From contig JASLCG010000014.1 of NCBI GenBank assembly GCA_030151885.1, positions 1 through 43,224 on the forward strand: DNA of 43,224 nt, read 5' to 3'. This DNA comes from Bacteroides sp. Its GTDB lineage: Bacteria; Bacteroidota; Bacteroidia; Bacteroidales; Bacteroidaceae. A program made the position numbers and the translations under genes. Within the stretch, counting starts at the first letter, position 1; the number at the start of each line of letters is the position of its first letter. Positions 6,293 through 15,392 of the stretch are shown here, one piece after another. Below the pieces are notes generated by a model. It searched no databases, was not told where the DNA came from, and saw only the letters and a list, made by a program, of their open reading frames with translations.

Positions 6293-9200
6293 TTATTTAT
6301 TATCTTGTGTCTGTTTAAGTAGTTCTTTAACAGCTGCTTCAATTTGTTTATCTTCACCTCTAAGTTCCGAAGCAGGGTCGTTATATACTTCTATATCTGG
6401 CTGTAACTCTTGATTCTCAAGGTATTCTCCTCGTAAATCTTTAATTGCTACTTGTGGAATACCAAACACGATTGATGGGTCTATTTGATTTTCCCACCAT
6501 ACGGCTGTCATTGTTCCAGGAACAGGTGTACCAATTAACTTACCGATACCCAGTTCTTTATATAACCAAGGGAAGCCATGAGCATTAGAGTAGTTATCTT
6601 CGCAAGTAAGTACGGCAGATGGTTTTGTCCATTTGCTAAAAGGATCGTTACCAATAAATTGTCCTCTTGGAACAAATTTCATATATACTTTACCACTTAA
6701 TAATGTAGCTAGATCGTCATGCAACCATCCACCACCATTATGGCGAGTATCTACAATTACAGCATCAGCATTACGGTATTTACCTAAAAGCTCTGAATAT
6801 ACAACTCGGAAGCTTTGGCTATCCATACCTTTCACGTGGACGTAGCCAATTTTACCATTCGATAGTTTTTCTACCATTTGGCGACGTTTTTCGACCCATC
6901 TCTTGTAAAGTAGATCTCTTTCTGCACCTTGTGAGAAAGGTTTAACCCACTCTTCTAGCTCTTTACCATTCTTTTTCTCTTTGAATGATACCAGAATACG
7001 TTGACCAGCTTTTCCTTCTAAGAACTTACTGATGTCTTCTTTTCCTATCTCTTTACCATCTATTTTAGTAATGATAGCTCCTTCTTTAATTTTACTATCA
7101 GCTTGACCCAATGGACCAAGAGGAAGTATCTCTTCGATCATTGCACCGTTACCATCATACTTATTGTTATAGAACACTCCAAGTGATGCAGTAGGGCGAT
7201 AGTAAGCACCTCCACCATAATAGCGTGCGCCTGTATGAGATGCATTAAGCTCACCTAACAACTCAGATAACATCTCTGCAAAGTCAAAGTTATTATTGAT
7301 GTGAGGAAGGTATTTTGCATACTCTTCTTTGTATCCAGCCCAATCAATACCATGAATGTCTGTTACATAGAACTTGTCGTTTACTTGCTTCCAAATGTGG
7401 TCGAACATATATTGACGTTCACCTGCAGGGTTGTGTGTAAATTCACCACTTATGCTTATAGTCTTAACAGCACCACTAGCAATAGTAATCTTTTTTAACT
7501 GTCCGTAGCTAAGCAAATATAGATGTTGTCCATCTTTATCTGGTTCTAAAGAGCCACCACCGGCACCCTTAACAAGTATTCTACTTGATTTATTCTCTAA
7601 GTCGTACACCCAAAGATCATATCCTTTTTCAAAGCGTGATAAATAGTACAGCTTAGTTCCTTCATTATTAAGATATGCATCAGATAAAGATGAAGAGTTA
7701 GGAGTAAGACGAAGTACTAGGTCTTGACGATTTTCAAGTTCGAATTTTAAATCATCAACTTTCTTAGGTTTAATTTCATCCTTCTTCTTTTTATCTTTTT
7801 TCTCCTCTTTAGCCTTCTCTTTTTCTTCTTTCTCGACCTCTTTTTTATTTAAGTCTTTATATATTTCACGCTCTTCTTTATCCATTAAGAATTTATCGTA
7901 TGTTTTACGATCAAAGAACATGATGTAAGCATCCATGTGTGCTCCCCAGCTTCCGTGGCTTCTGTATCCAGCCCTGTCTGAGAACCATAACATTGCTTTT
8001 CCATTTTGTACGAAACGAGCATTTGCATCAGTATATCCACTCTCAGTAAGATTGACTACCTCTTTGCTGCCATCGGCTTTTACTAGTGCTATATCTCTGT
8101 TATTCCACCCACCAATACCGATGTAGTGAGTCAATAACCACTTGCTGTCTGGAGACCATTGAAACCATTGATCGCCATCTGCATAAGAGTAGTTGAATTG
8201 GCCATCAAGAATAGTTCTAGACTTTTTGTTTTTAAGATCTAGTACTTTTAATGTTGTTCTAGCTTCTAGGTATGCTACCTCTTTACCATTTGGAGAGTAA
8301 GAGGGTTGGAAACAAGCCTCTTTCGAATTAGTTAGTTGTTCTTCCGAGAAGTCTTGAGTGTACAAGAATTGTTTATCATCCTTGTTATTTAGTTTCATTT
8401 GGTAGATATTCCATAGTCCATTACGCTCTGCAGCATAAAGAAGAGCTCTGCCATCGGGGCTGAAGCTAACACTTCTCTCTTGTTCTGGTGTATTTGTAAT
8501 TTTTCTTGTTGTTTTGTACTCTGTAGAGGTAACAAAAACATCTCCTCTATAAATAAATGCTACTTCTTTTCCATTTGGCGAAATAGCCATTTCATTAGCA
8601 CTGCCAAAATTAAAGTGTGATATGGTAGATTCTTTGATATCAGCAACAATTTCAATAGCTACTTTTTGAGGCTCTTCTCCTTCGCGCAGTGTGTATAGTT
8701 CGCCATCATATCCAAAGGATAATATATCGTTATCACTTACAGTTAAGAAACGCACAGGATGTTTGTCAAATCTTGTAAGCTGTTTTTTTGTAGTTAGATT
8801 AATGTCTGCTTTATAAATATTAAAAGAGCCACTTTCCTCGCTTAAATAGTAAAAATGCTGTCCATCTTTACTCCATACAGGGGTACGATCTTCACCACGG
8901 AAAGTAGTAATTTTCTCATATTTACGCTCTGCATTTGCTTTGTCAGTAGCTAGCCATACATCACGTGTTATGGAAGATTGGTGGTGTTTACGGAATTTAT
9001 CTTCGTAACCTTTATTGTCATGGTATAAGAATTTGTTTCTATCTGTAGGGTGGAAGTTAATATCTTCCATAGGTAGCGAAGAGAAAAGGGTAGGTCTTGT
9101 ACCATCTGTACTAACCTCATATACTTGGCTAAATGATGGGAAACGAGTATCCTCTGCATCAGGGCGAATATTCGTTGTATATAAAATATGATTATTGTCT

Positions 9201-9547
9201 TTATAAGTAATAGGATACTCATTTGCAGAGTTGTATGTGATGCGTTTTGCAATCCCTCCATCTGCAGATACGACATAAATGTTAAAGCTGTTTTCTCTGT
9301 TTGATGCAAAAGCAATCTCTTTTCCATCTGGAGACCATATTGGCTGGGTGTCGTGAGCAGGATTTGAGGTGATTTGAAGAGCTTTTCCTCCTTTGCTCGA
9401 GACCTTAAAAATGTCTCCTTTGTAGGTAAATGCAATTTCTTTTCCATCTGGAGAAATAGCACTATTCCGCAACCATAGTGGGTTCTCTTGTGCTGTAAGA
9501 CTAAATCCTAAGCATAAGAGAAGTGCACTAAAAATTAATTTTTTCAT
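6293..9547 (-). CDS. Tricorn-type protease (S41 family) with PD40 propellers and PDZ domain
   Basis: A 1084-residue exported serine protease homologous to archaeal tricorn, which trims peptides. Order: signal peptide 1-20; TolB-like PD40 beta-propeller repeats (the recurring SPDGKEIAF motif) over about 25-550; a Lys/Glu-rich linker near 565-600; the second propeller to about 690; the C1 core; a PDZ domain around 795-880; and the S41 catalytic domain. Likely active-site residues by comparison with tricorn are H771 (ASHTGARYY), S987 (NYSNAHG) and E1044 (LENQELQPD). All are present, so it should be active. The signal peptide places it in the periplasm, unlike cytoplasmic tricorn. It forms its own transcription unit with a terminator downstream. 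Confidence 0.92.
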   Translation of the reverse strand: MKKLIFSALLLCLGFSLTAQENPLWLRNSAISPDGKEIAFTYKGDIFKVSSKGGKALQITSNPAHDTQPIWSPDGKEIAFASNRENSFNIYVVSADGGIAKRITYNSANEYPITYKDNNHILYTTNIRPDAEDTRFPSFSQVYEVSTDGTRPTLFSSLPMEDINFHPTDRNKFLYHDNKGYEDKFRKHHQSSITRDVWLATDKANAERKYEKITTFRGEDRTPVWSKDGQHFYYLSEESGSFNIYKADINLTTKKQLTRFDKHPVRFLTVSDNDILSFGYDGELYTLREGEEPQKVAIEIVADIKESTISHFNFGSANEMAISPNGKEVAFIYRGDVFVTSTEYKTTRKITNTPEQERSVSFSPDGRALLYAAERNGLWNIYQMKLNNKDDKQFLYTQDFSEEQLTNSKEACFQPSYSPNGKEVAYLEARTTLKVLDLKNKKSRTILDGQFNYSYADGDQWFQWSPDSKWLLTHYIGIGGWNNRDIALVKADGSKEVVNLTESGYTDANARFVQNGKAMLWFSDRAGYRSHGSWGAHMDAYIMFFDRKTYDKFLMDKEEREIYKDLNKKEVEKEEKEKAKEEKKDKKKKDEIKPKKVDDLKFELENRQDLVLRLTPNSSSLSDAYLNNEGTKLYYLSRFEKGYDLWVYDLENKSSRILVKGAGGGSLEPDKDGQHLYLLSYGQLKKITIASGAVKTISISGEFTHNPAGERQYMFDHIWKQVNDKFYVTDIHGIDWAGYKEEYAKYLPHINNNFDFAEMLSELLGELNASHTGARYYGGGAYYRPTASLGVFYNNKYDGNGAMIEEILPLGPLGQADSKIKEGAIITKIDGKEIGKEDISKFLEGKAGQRILVSFKEKKNGKELEEWVKPFSQGAERDLLYKRWVEKRRQMVEKLSNGKIGYVHVKGMDSQSFRVVYSELLGKYRNADAVIVDTRHNGGGWLHDDLATLLSGKVYMKFVPRGQFIGNDPFSKWTKPSAVLTCEDNYSNAHGFPWLYKELGIGKLIGTPVPGTMTAVWWENQIDPSIVFGIPQVAIKDLRGEYLENQELQPDIEVYNDPASELRGEDKQIEAAVKELLKQTQDNK

Positions 9548-9682
9548 ACGTATTCTCTGTTAATTTTAAAATTATTGGTTAAAGATAGTAAATGCTATAC
9601 AATTAGGTTAGTCATAATCTAAAATAGTTATACCTTCTTGTAGTATTACAAGTTAATAGTTTTAATATCGTGGCTATTTAAC

Positions 9683-9690
9683 TATTTTTG
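9683..9690 (+). promoter_or_regulatory. -7 box upstream of the lipoprotein gene
   Basis: TATTTTTG fits TAnnTTTG and lies 24 bp before the ATG at 9715. The matching -33 region (near 9659) is only T-rich, so this is a partial promoter match. Confidence 0.4.
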
Positions 9691-9714
9691 CCTTTATTAA
9701 AAATGATTTAAAAA

Positions 9715-10590
9715 ATGAAATGTAAATTTAATTATTGGTATATAGGCTTATTAAGTTGTTGCTTATTGAGTTGTAGTAAAAAAGAAGAGAGTTATCCAAA
9801 ACCAATATTTACAGATATTACTAACTTAACGGTAGAGTGCAATAGAGATAAGAACTTTACTAAACCATATATAGTAGAAAACTATGAGTTCGATAAATAT
9901 GGTGTTGTAGCTAAAAGAAAACGGACTGTTTATATTGGTGATAAAGGGTATGGTACCTCTTTTATCAAATCAGGAGAGTATGCTAATAAGAAGCAGATGC
10001 AGTTTGAGGCTATTAACGATCAAAGCATCACTACAAGTGTAATTAATACACTTCAGTTTGGTAATAGAGAGTTAACAGAAACCTATTACTGGACTTATGG
10101 GCAAGACCAAAAGTTTATTAGAATTTATACTAAGTATAAAAACATAGATGGGAAAAAGTATATTGCTAGTATGTTTGAAAAAAGATATACAGGTAGCACT
10201 AATGATACTTTTGAGGAGACGTATAGAATAGACTTTGACTACTCCAATTTTAAGAAGGGTGAACTATCTGTTGTAAAAAAACTTTATAATGAGGTAGTTG
10301 GAACTGACACGTATAACATTGAATTTTATGAAGATAAGCAGTTCCCAGATATCTTTTTAATTGAGAATCTCTACCCACTATCTTGTCACAATGAATTCTT
10401 GTTTACGGGTATAATGGGGACTTTTGATTATTATATTGTAGCTTGTAATTCTGAACTAGAAAATGCTCAATACACCATTGATTATGAATTCAATGCTAAT
10501 GGGTTGCCTATGAAAATGACTCTCTCTAAAAAGCATAACAAGTTTAGTAATTTGGACGATACTCTGCATTATCAATTCAAATACAATTAA
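9715..10590 (+). CDS. Lipoprotein of unknown function
   Basis: A 291-residue lipoprotein: a short N-terminal hydrophobic segment ends in the lipobox LLSC with C20 as the lipidated residue, followed by SKKEE. No +2 retention rule for Bacteroidota can be applied safely. The mature part is rich in Tyr, Lys and alternating beta-strands, with a C-terminal YEFNANGLPMKMTLSKK stretch that resembles the repeated strand-turn units of cell-surface YD/RHS-like beta-sheet proteins. I do not recognise the family. The GH29 fucosidase gene starts 68 bp downstream on the same strand without a terminator between them. Co-transcription is therefore possible and would suggest a role in glycan use, but this is weak evidence. 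Confidence 0.7.
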   Translation: MKCKFNYWYIGLLSCCLLSCSKKEESYPKPIFTDITNLTVECNRDKNFTKPYIVENYEFDKYGVVAKRKRTVYIGDKGYGTSFIKSGEYANKKQMQFEAINDQSITTSVINTLQFGNRELTETYYWTYGQDQKFIRIYTKYKNIDGKKYIASMFEKRYTGSTNDTFEETYRIDFDYSNFKKGELSVVKKLYNEVVGTDTYNIEFYEDKQFPDIFLIENLYPLSCHNEFLFTGIMGTFDYYIVACNSELENAQYTIDYEFNANGLPMKMTLSKKHNKFSNLDDTLHYQFKYN

Positions 10591-10658
10591 AAAGGAATAA
10601 TATACTAATTATCAATCTGTAAGTGTGGCTATTTTTAACTAACTAAATATATAATAAA

Positions 10659-11960
10659 ATGAAGAAAGTAATACCTTTTTTATTATCACTGCTGATGGTT
10701 TTACCCCTGAAGGCTCAAACGGGATATGTCCCATCAGAAGAGATTAAAAAGACACAGCAAGAGTTTCAAGATGATAAGTTTGGAATCTTTATTCATTGGG
10801 GCATCTATGCAATGTTGGCAACTGGAGAGTGGACTATGACTAATAAGAATCTTGACTACAAAGAGTATGCAAAACTAGCTGGAGGATTTTATCCATCTAA
10901 GTTTAGTGCCAAAGAGTGGGTATCTAATATAAAAGATGCTGGAGCCAAGTACATTTGTATTACTACAAGGCATCATGATGGGTTTTCAATGTTCGACTCC
11001 AAGCATTCTGATTTTACAATAATGAAAGCATCTCCTTTTAAACGAGATATTATTAAGGAGTTGGCCGACGAGTGTCAAAAGCAAGGTATTAAACTTCATC
11101 TTTACTATTCGCATATTGATTGGACTAGAGAAGATGCACCATGGGGTAGAACTGGTCGTGGTACAGGCCGTCCAAACCCAGCAGGAGATTGGAAAAGCTA
11201 TTATTCCTTTATGAATAATCAGTTAACAGAACTTCTAACTAATTATGGGCCTATTCGTGCCATTTGGTTTGATGGCTGGTGGGATCAAGATATAAACCCT
11301 AACTTCGACTGGGAACTGCCAGAACAATATAAGATGATTCACGATTTACAACCAGGCTGTATGGTTGCAAACAACCATCATCAAGTGCCTTTTGAAGGAG
11401 AAGATATGCAGATTTTTGAGCGTGATTTACCTGGAGAAAATCTTGCTGGACTTTCTGGACAAGAGGTAGCCCATCTACCACTTGAAACCTGTGAAACTAT
11501 GAATGGAATGTGGGGTTATAAGATAACCGACTTAGACTATAAATCGCCTAAAGTGTTGATACATTACTTAGTGAAAGCAGCTGGTAGAGATGCCAACCTT
11601 TTGATGAATGTTGGTCCGCAACCCGATGGAGAGTTCCCTTCTCAAGCTATTGATAGATTAAAGGCAATGGGAGAGTGGACTAGAAAATATGGGGAAACCA
11701 TTTACGGAACAAGAGGTGGATTGGTTACACCTAGGGATTGGGGAGTTACTACTATAAAGGGGAATAAACTATATGTGCATATTTTAAACTTGGAAGACGA
11801 TGCTTTGTTTTTACCTCTGCATAGTCATAAAGTAAAGAGTGCAGTAGATTTCCAAACTGGTAAGAAAATACGCTTTACACAAGATAAAGATGGGGTATTA
11901 TTAAAATTAGGAGTTGTACCAACAGATATAGATCATGTTATTGAAATAACACTTCGTTAA
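10659..11960 (+). CDS. Alpha-L-fucosidase, glycoside hydrolase family 29
   Basis: A 433-residue secreted enzyme that removes alpha-linked L-fucose from glycans with retention of configuration. Residues 1-19 are a signal peptide ending in KAQ. The catalytic barrel shows the standard GH29 landmarks: FGIFIHWGIYA (about 42-52), the ITTRHHDGFSMFDS fucose-binding segment, LHLYYSHIDW, and IRAIWFDGWWD, whose D205 is the predicted nucleophile. The acid/base residue is not well conserved in GH29 and I do not assign it. A short C-terminal beta-sandwich follows (about 340-433). The length fits the compact GH29 group. No SusC/SusD pair is adjacent, so it may work on fucosylated host glycans on its own or with the PUL further on. 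Confidence 0.92.
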   Translation: MKKVIPFLLSLLMVLPLKAQTGYVPSEEIKKTQQEFQDDKFGIFIHWGIYAMLATGEWTMTNKNLDYKEYAKLAGGFYPSKFSAKEWVSNIKDAGAKYICITTRHHDGFSMFDSKHSDFTIMKASPFKRDIIKELADECQKQGIKLHLYYSHIDWTREDAPWGRTGRGTGRPNPAGDWKSYYSFMNNQLTELLTNYGPIRAIWFDGWWDQDINPNFDWELPEQYKMIHDLQPGCMVANNHHQVPFEGEDMQIFERDLPGENLAGLSGQEVAHLPLETCETMNGMWGYKITDLDYKSPKVLIHYLVKAAGRDANLLMNVGPQPDGEFPSQAIDRLKAMGEWTRKYGETIYGTRGGLVTPRDWGVTTIKGNKLYVHILNLEDDALFLPLHSHKVKSAVDFQTGKKIRFTQDKDGVLLKLGVVPTDIDHVIEITLR

Positions 11961-11990
11961 GTTTTATTACAAAGACTATACTAATAATGG

Positions 11991-12037
11991 ATAAGCGAAT
12001 TGATTCCCCTCTTGGGTATTAGTTCGCTTATTTTATT
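11991..12037. terminator. Terminator between convergent fucosidase and AlkC-like genes
   Basis: ATAAGCGAA (11991-11999) pairs with TTCGCTTAT (12023-12031), followed by a T-rich run on the plus strand. It serves the fucosidase gene and may also stop minus-strand transcripts. Confidence 0.75.
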
Positions 12038-12052
12038 TTGATGCCTATTATA

Positions 12053-12853
12053 TTATAAACTTCTCAAAGCACGTTTTACAATATATGCTGTAGCTTTGGA
12101 CGCAGGGTTATTTTGACTCCATTGTTTGCAAATGCTTTGAACAACATCTGGCTTTGACTTACTAGCATCATTCAACCAGTTTGCTACACTATCTTGTACG
12201 TACTTGTGTGGATCAGTTTGAAGTGCATCGAGTAGTGGAAGTGCCAATTCTGGTTGTTGTTGCATCAGTTTAAACTGCTTACACCACACCCCTTTAGGAC
12301 GGATAGACTCAATAGCAAATCTTCTTAGATAAGCATTCTCACTCTTTACCCATGTTTTTAAAATAGGCAGTGCTTTGGTAAACTCCTCCATAAGTTGATC
12401 TCTTATAGCTACCCAAGATATTTCTCTAACGCCAAAGTGCTGATCTGTAGCCAATGTAAAAATAGCATCTAGTTGTAAGGCAATATCTTGCTTTTGTTCA
12501 CCTATATAAATACAGGCCCAACATCGTAACATATCTGCATGGTGACCCACTAGATAAGGTAGTATTTTATCGTCTTTAGTAAGAGCTGCTTGGTTGTAAA
12601 TGGCTTTTCCTACCACTTTTATAGCTTGTAGGGCAGTAACATTTTTTAATTGATTAATAGCATCAGTAGCTACCACTATATATGCTTTGGGCAAGGTGTT
12701 TTGAACCAGTTTAGACTGGTCTATGGCTAGCCACTCTACAAGATTAACCGTAGGTATAGTTCCTAAGTTTAATTGCTCTAAAACAGGTGTTGGAATATCA
12801 CTAATTTTAACAGCACCTTTACGATTTTTCATCTCTTGCAAGTTGGCATTCAT
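12053..12853 (-). CDS. AlkC/AlkD-like HEAT-repeat DNA alkylation repair protein
   Basis: A 266-residue soluble, all-helical protein of the HEAT-repeat superfamily that includes the alkylpurine-DNA glycosylases AlkC and AlkD. The diagnostic stretch is in the C-terminal half: RRFAIESIRPKGVWCKQF, then LPLLDALQTDPHKYVQDSVA and NWLNDASKSKPD, the pattern of the COG4335 (AlkC-type) proteins that remove 3-methyladenine from DNA. Members recognise DNA by its backbone without base flipping. The catalytic acid cannot be placed with confidence, so activity is inferred. It lies 24 bp after the YycJ-like metallo-hydrolase gene on the same strand, so the two are probably co-transcribed. Confidence 0.8.
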   Translation of the reverse strand: MNANLQEMKNRKGAVKISDIPTPVLEQLNLGTIPTVNLVEWLAIDQSKLVQNTLPKAYIVVATDAINQLKNVTALQAIKVVGKAIYNQAALTKDDKILPYLVGHHADMLRCWACIYIGEQKQDIALQLDAIFTLATDQHFGVREISWVAIRDQLMEEFTKALPILKTWVKSENAYLRRFAIESIRPKGVWCKQFKLMQQQPELALPLLDALQTDPHKYVQDSVANWLNDASKSKPDVVQSICKQWSQNNPASKATAYIVKRALRSL

Positions 12854-12877
12854 ACTATAAAGCAGTTCGTTTTTATA

Positions 12878-13681
12878 CTAAAATGTATATAAATCAGAAG
12901 GAGTGGTGCGTTTTAGAGGTAGTAGCTCTACATCTTTTCCCACAATAATATTTTGAGCTCTTAATTTACTCTCGATGGTCTTATATGCTAAGTCTGGATG
13001 ATTATTATCTTTACTTAAATGACACAACCAAATATGTTTCCAGTTGGGTTGATATTCTGTTGCTAGGAATTCTGCTGTATCTTGATTGCTTAAATGGCCT
13101 GTTTTACTAGAAACACGCTCTTTTAAGAACATTGGATATCTGCCCATACGCAACATTTCATCTTCATAGTTGGCCTCAATAACCATGTAATCTGCCTTCT
13201 TTAAGTAATGAGCCACAGTAGGTGTAATTTCTCCTAAGTCGGTAGCAAAAGTAAAGATTTTATCATCAATCTCTACACTGTATCCAACATTGTCGGTACC
13301 ATCGTGTGGCACTTCAAAAGCAGTAATACTAAAATCTTTTATATCAAAAGGTTCTTCTTTTTCAATATACCTAACAGATGTAGAGCTAAGAGGTGCGCTC
13401 ATACATTTGTTTCTATTAATGCCCAAATGTACTGCAGCAGTAGTATAAATAGGGATTGTCATCTTTTCGGCTAGATTACCCACACCTTTAATATGATCGG
13501 CATGATCGTGAGTAATTAATACGCCTTGTATTTTTTCTATATCTATACCTACTTGTTTTAGGTATTTTCTTATGGTACGTGTACTTAAGCCCGCATCAAT
13601 TAGTATTCCATGGTCGGGTGTGCCCAGATAATAACAATTTCCACTACTGCCACTACCTAGACTTATAAATTGTATTTTCAT
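12878..13681 (-). CDS. MBL-fold metallo-hydrolase, YycJ/WalJ family
   Basis: A 267-residue cytoplasmic metallo-beta-lactamase-fold protein. The N-terminal SLGSGSSGNCYYLG and the metal-binding motif ITHDHADH (H58, H60, D62, H63) are typical of the YycJ/WalJ group. Other metal ligands are visible in VPHDGTDNVGY, FATDLGE and the later LCHLSKDNNHPD. The group is thought to be a DNA-related 5'-3' exonuclease or hydrolase, but the true substrate is uncertain. The gene is first of a two-gene unit with the AlkC-like gene, which supports a DNA-repair connection by context only. The upstream hairpin belongs to the transporter gene before it. Confidence 0.88.
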   Translation of the reverse strand: MKIQFISLGSGSSGNCYYLGTPDHGILIDAGLSTRTIRKYLKQVGIDIEKIQGVLITHDHADHIKGVGNLAEKMTIPIYTTAAVHLGINRNKCMSAPLSSTSVRYIEKEEPFDIKDFSITAFEVPHDGTDNVGYSVEIDDKIFTFATDLGEITPTVAHYLKKADYMVIEANYEDEMLRMGRYPMFLKERVSSKTGHLSNQDTAEFLATEYQPNWKHIWLCHLSKDNNHPDLAYKTIESKLRAQNIIVGKDVELLPLKRTTPSDLYTF

Positions 13682-13698
13682 ATTTTTTCAGTAGAATT

Positions 13699-13731
13699 AA
13701 AAATGCCGTTGCAGTGTGAACAGCAACGGCA
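13699..13731 (-). terminator. Intrinsic terminator of the POT transporter gene
   Basis: TGCCGTTGC (13704-13712) pairs perfectly with GCAACGGCA (13723-13731). Read on the minus strand, a run of five T follows (13703-13699). It lies 34 bp beyond the transporter's stop codon. Confidence 0.9.
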
Positions 13732-13764
13732 AATATACTAAATATTAGAATGGTATTTTTCTTA

Positions 13765-15132
13765 CTATGCTTTTTTGCGAGTAAGCTTACCAAATATTAA
13801 CAAAGCAAATGCAGCAACAAGTCCAATAGCTGCAAAGTAGTACCATATATGGTGTGCATTGCTTGATGCTTCTAACCAAGCTTCATGGCTTTCAAAAAGC
13901 TTAGGGTCTGGACAATATTTACTTAATAATACTCCCGATAGCCCGAAACCAAATATAGAAGCTAAGAAAGAGTGTAGATGACTAAATCCTAGATACATAC
14001 CCTCTTCTCCTTTTGGGGCTTGTAATGAGAAGTATTCTAAATAACGTGGAGAGATAAAGCATTCCGCCAGTGCTTGTATGGCAATACCTAACACCATCAT
14101 TAATGTAATGTTAGTTATACCACTGATTAGCTGACTATCGAATGTGTTTCCTAACGACATAACTATTGCCGACAGAGGAATAAGGAACATACCAACATTC
14201 ATAGATACTATGGCGCGTTGTTTCTTCATCCAGTTAGTTATTAAACCAACAAATAGAACTACAACAAATGGGTTTACATTGGCAATCCAACCTGGTTTTG
14301 CATCTTCACCTGCTAGACGAATTACATATTTAGGCATAGTAGCATATAGTTGGTGCTGAACCATCCAGAAGCCAGTAACAATAAGAATAAGTACCAATAA
14401 TTTCCAGTTCTTTAGTAGTTTAGTAAATCCTTTAATAATATCGGACATACTTTTTCCTTCTCCTGCAGTTTTATTAGATTTATATAAAAAGAATACAGCA
14501 ACAAGCGCTGCCAGTGTCATAAAGCCAGATAAATAATTCATATATACATAGGCAATCTCTCCAACTTGTCCACGTAGAGGGTCAATAACAGTTTTGCCCG
14601 TAAAAGCTCCAATATTAACCATCATATAGAATATAGAGTACCCTTTAGCACGATTTGCTTCGGTAGTCTCTTTGGCTATTGATGCAGAGATAACAGACTT
14701 AATAAATGAACCCCCAACCATTAGAACAAATAGAATTGGTACAATAAGCCAAGGTGCATCACTCTCTACCAAGCCGTTGTATATGGTCTCTTCTCCATAC
14801 TCAACAAGTCCCATACCCTGTAAAAGCCCAGGAAGTAGTCCTAATCCAAAGTATCCAATAGTTAACAGGAAGAAAGCGATAAGCATTGATTTTCTAAAAC
14901 CAATTTTATCGGCATAGGCTCCTGTAAAAATAGGAAGTAAGTAAAGTCCTCCCGAGAATAACCCCGAAATGATACTTGCTTCAATATCATTAAAACCAAG
15001 AATGGTAGAGAGGTAAATGGTTAATACAATAAAAACGCCATAATAGGCCATACGCTCAAGGAGCTCTACAAAGTTACTAATCCAAAAGGCTCGGCTGTAA
15101 CCCTTCATAGCTGGTTGAGTTGAATCTGTCAT
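13765..15132 (-). CDS. POT/PTR-family proton-dependent peptide transporter (MFS)
   Basis: A 455-residue inner-membrane transporter with about 12 predicted helices. The N-terminal helix carries ELLERMAYYG (about 23-32), the ExxER(x)xYYG signature of proton-coupled oligopeptide transporters, where the glutamates and arginine couple proton and peptide binding. The loop after helix 2 has GAYADKIGFRKSML, the MFS motif. It probably imports di- or tripeptides, though some family members carry other substrates. The gene stands alone: a terminator lies just downstream and the oxyR terminator lies upstream. In the same region the periplasmic tricorn-like protease could supply peptides, but there is no sign of shared control. 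Confidence 0.85.
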   Translation of the reverse strand: MTDSTQPAMKGYSRAFWISNFVELLERMAYYGVFIVLTIYLSTILGFNDIEASIISGLFSGGLYLLPIFTGAYADKIGFRKSMLIAFFLLTIGYFGLGLLPGLLQGMGLVEYGEETIYNGLVESDAPWLIVPILFVLMVGGSFIKSVISASIAKETTEANRAKGYSIFYMMVNIGAFTGKTVIDPLRGQVGEIAYVYMNYLSGFMTLAALVAVFFLYKSNKTAGEGKSMSDIIKGFTKLLKNWKLLVLILIVTGFWMVQHQLYATMPKYVIRLAGEDAKPGWIANVNPFVVVLFVGLITNWMKKQRAIVSMNVGMFLIPLSAIVMSLGNTFDSQLISGITNITLMMVLGIAIQALAECFISPRYLEYFSLQAPKGEEGMYLGFSHLHSFLASIFGFGLSGVLLSKYCPDPKLFESHEAWLEASSNAHHIWYYFAAIGLVAAFALLIFGKLTRKKA

Positions 15133-15279
15133 TTTGATAAAAGTTAGTTAGTTTTTAAAATAATTCGTGCTAATATAGGCATTTGGGTCTTAATTATCTT
15201 ACATTATGATAATAAAATTCAAAATAGTTTATCTATTTGTTTATTACATAGAGCTATCTATTACTAACTATATGGTTAT

Positions 15280-15316
15280 AAAAAATGTGGCTTCTCAAAA
15301 TAAATGGAAAAGCCAC
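15280..15316 (-). terminator. Intrinsic terminator of the oxyR-like gene
   Basis: On the minus strand GTGGCTT pairs with AAGCCAC (15310-15316 and 15287-15293), followed by A and six T (15285-15280). It lies 77 bp beyond the stop codon at 15393. Confidence 0.7.
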
Positions 15317-15392
15317 GGCTTATTAGTAAATTAAAATTTAAAGGATATTTTATTTACCCATAAAGGTTTTTTTATTGGATAGGTGTCTTTTA

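Noticed and set aside
8968..9462. 164-codon minus-strand open frame within the tricorn-like gene
   Set aside because: It is a second frame on the same strand inside a conserved PD40 propeller; its sequence has no recognisable domain and no separate start signal.
10659..11960. GH29 fucosidase as part of the SusC/SusD locus
   Set aside because: It lies more than 6 kb away with convergent genes and terminators between; no shared regulatory element was seen.
14158..14175. A further copy of the TTGCCGA repeat core inside the POT transporter gene
   Set aside because: ATTGCCGACAGAGG resembles copy 1, but no second core occurs at 22-bp spacing and the sequence encodes conserved transporter residues; it is a chance match.
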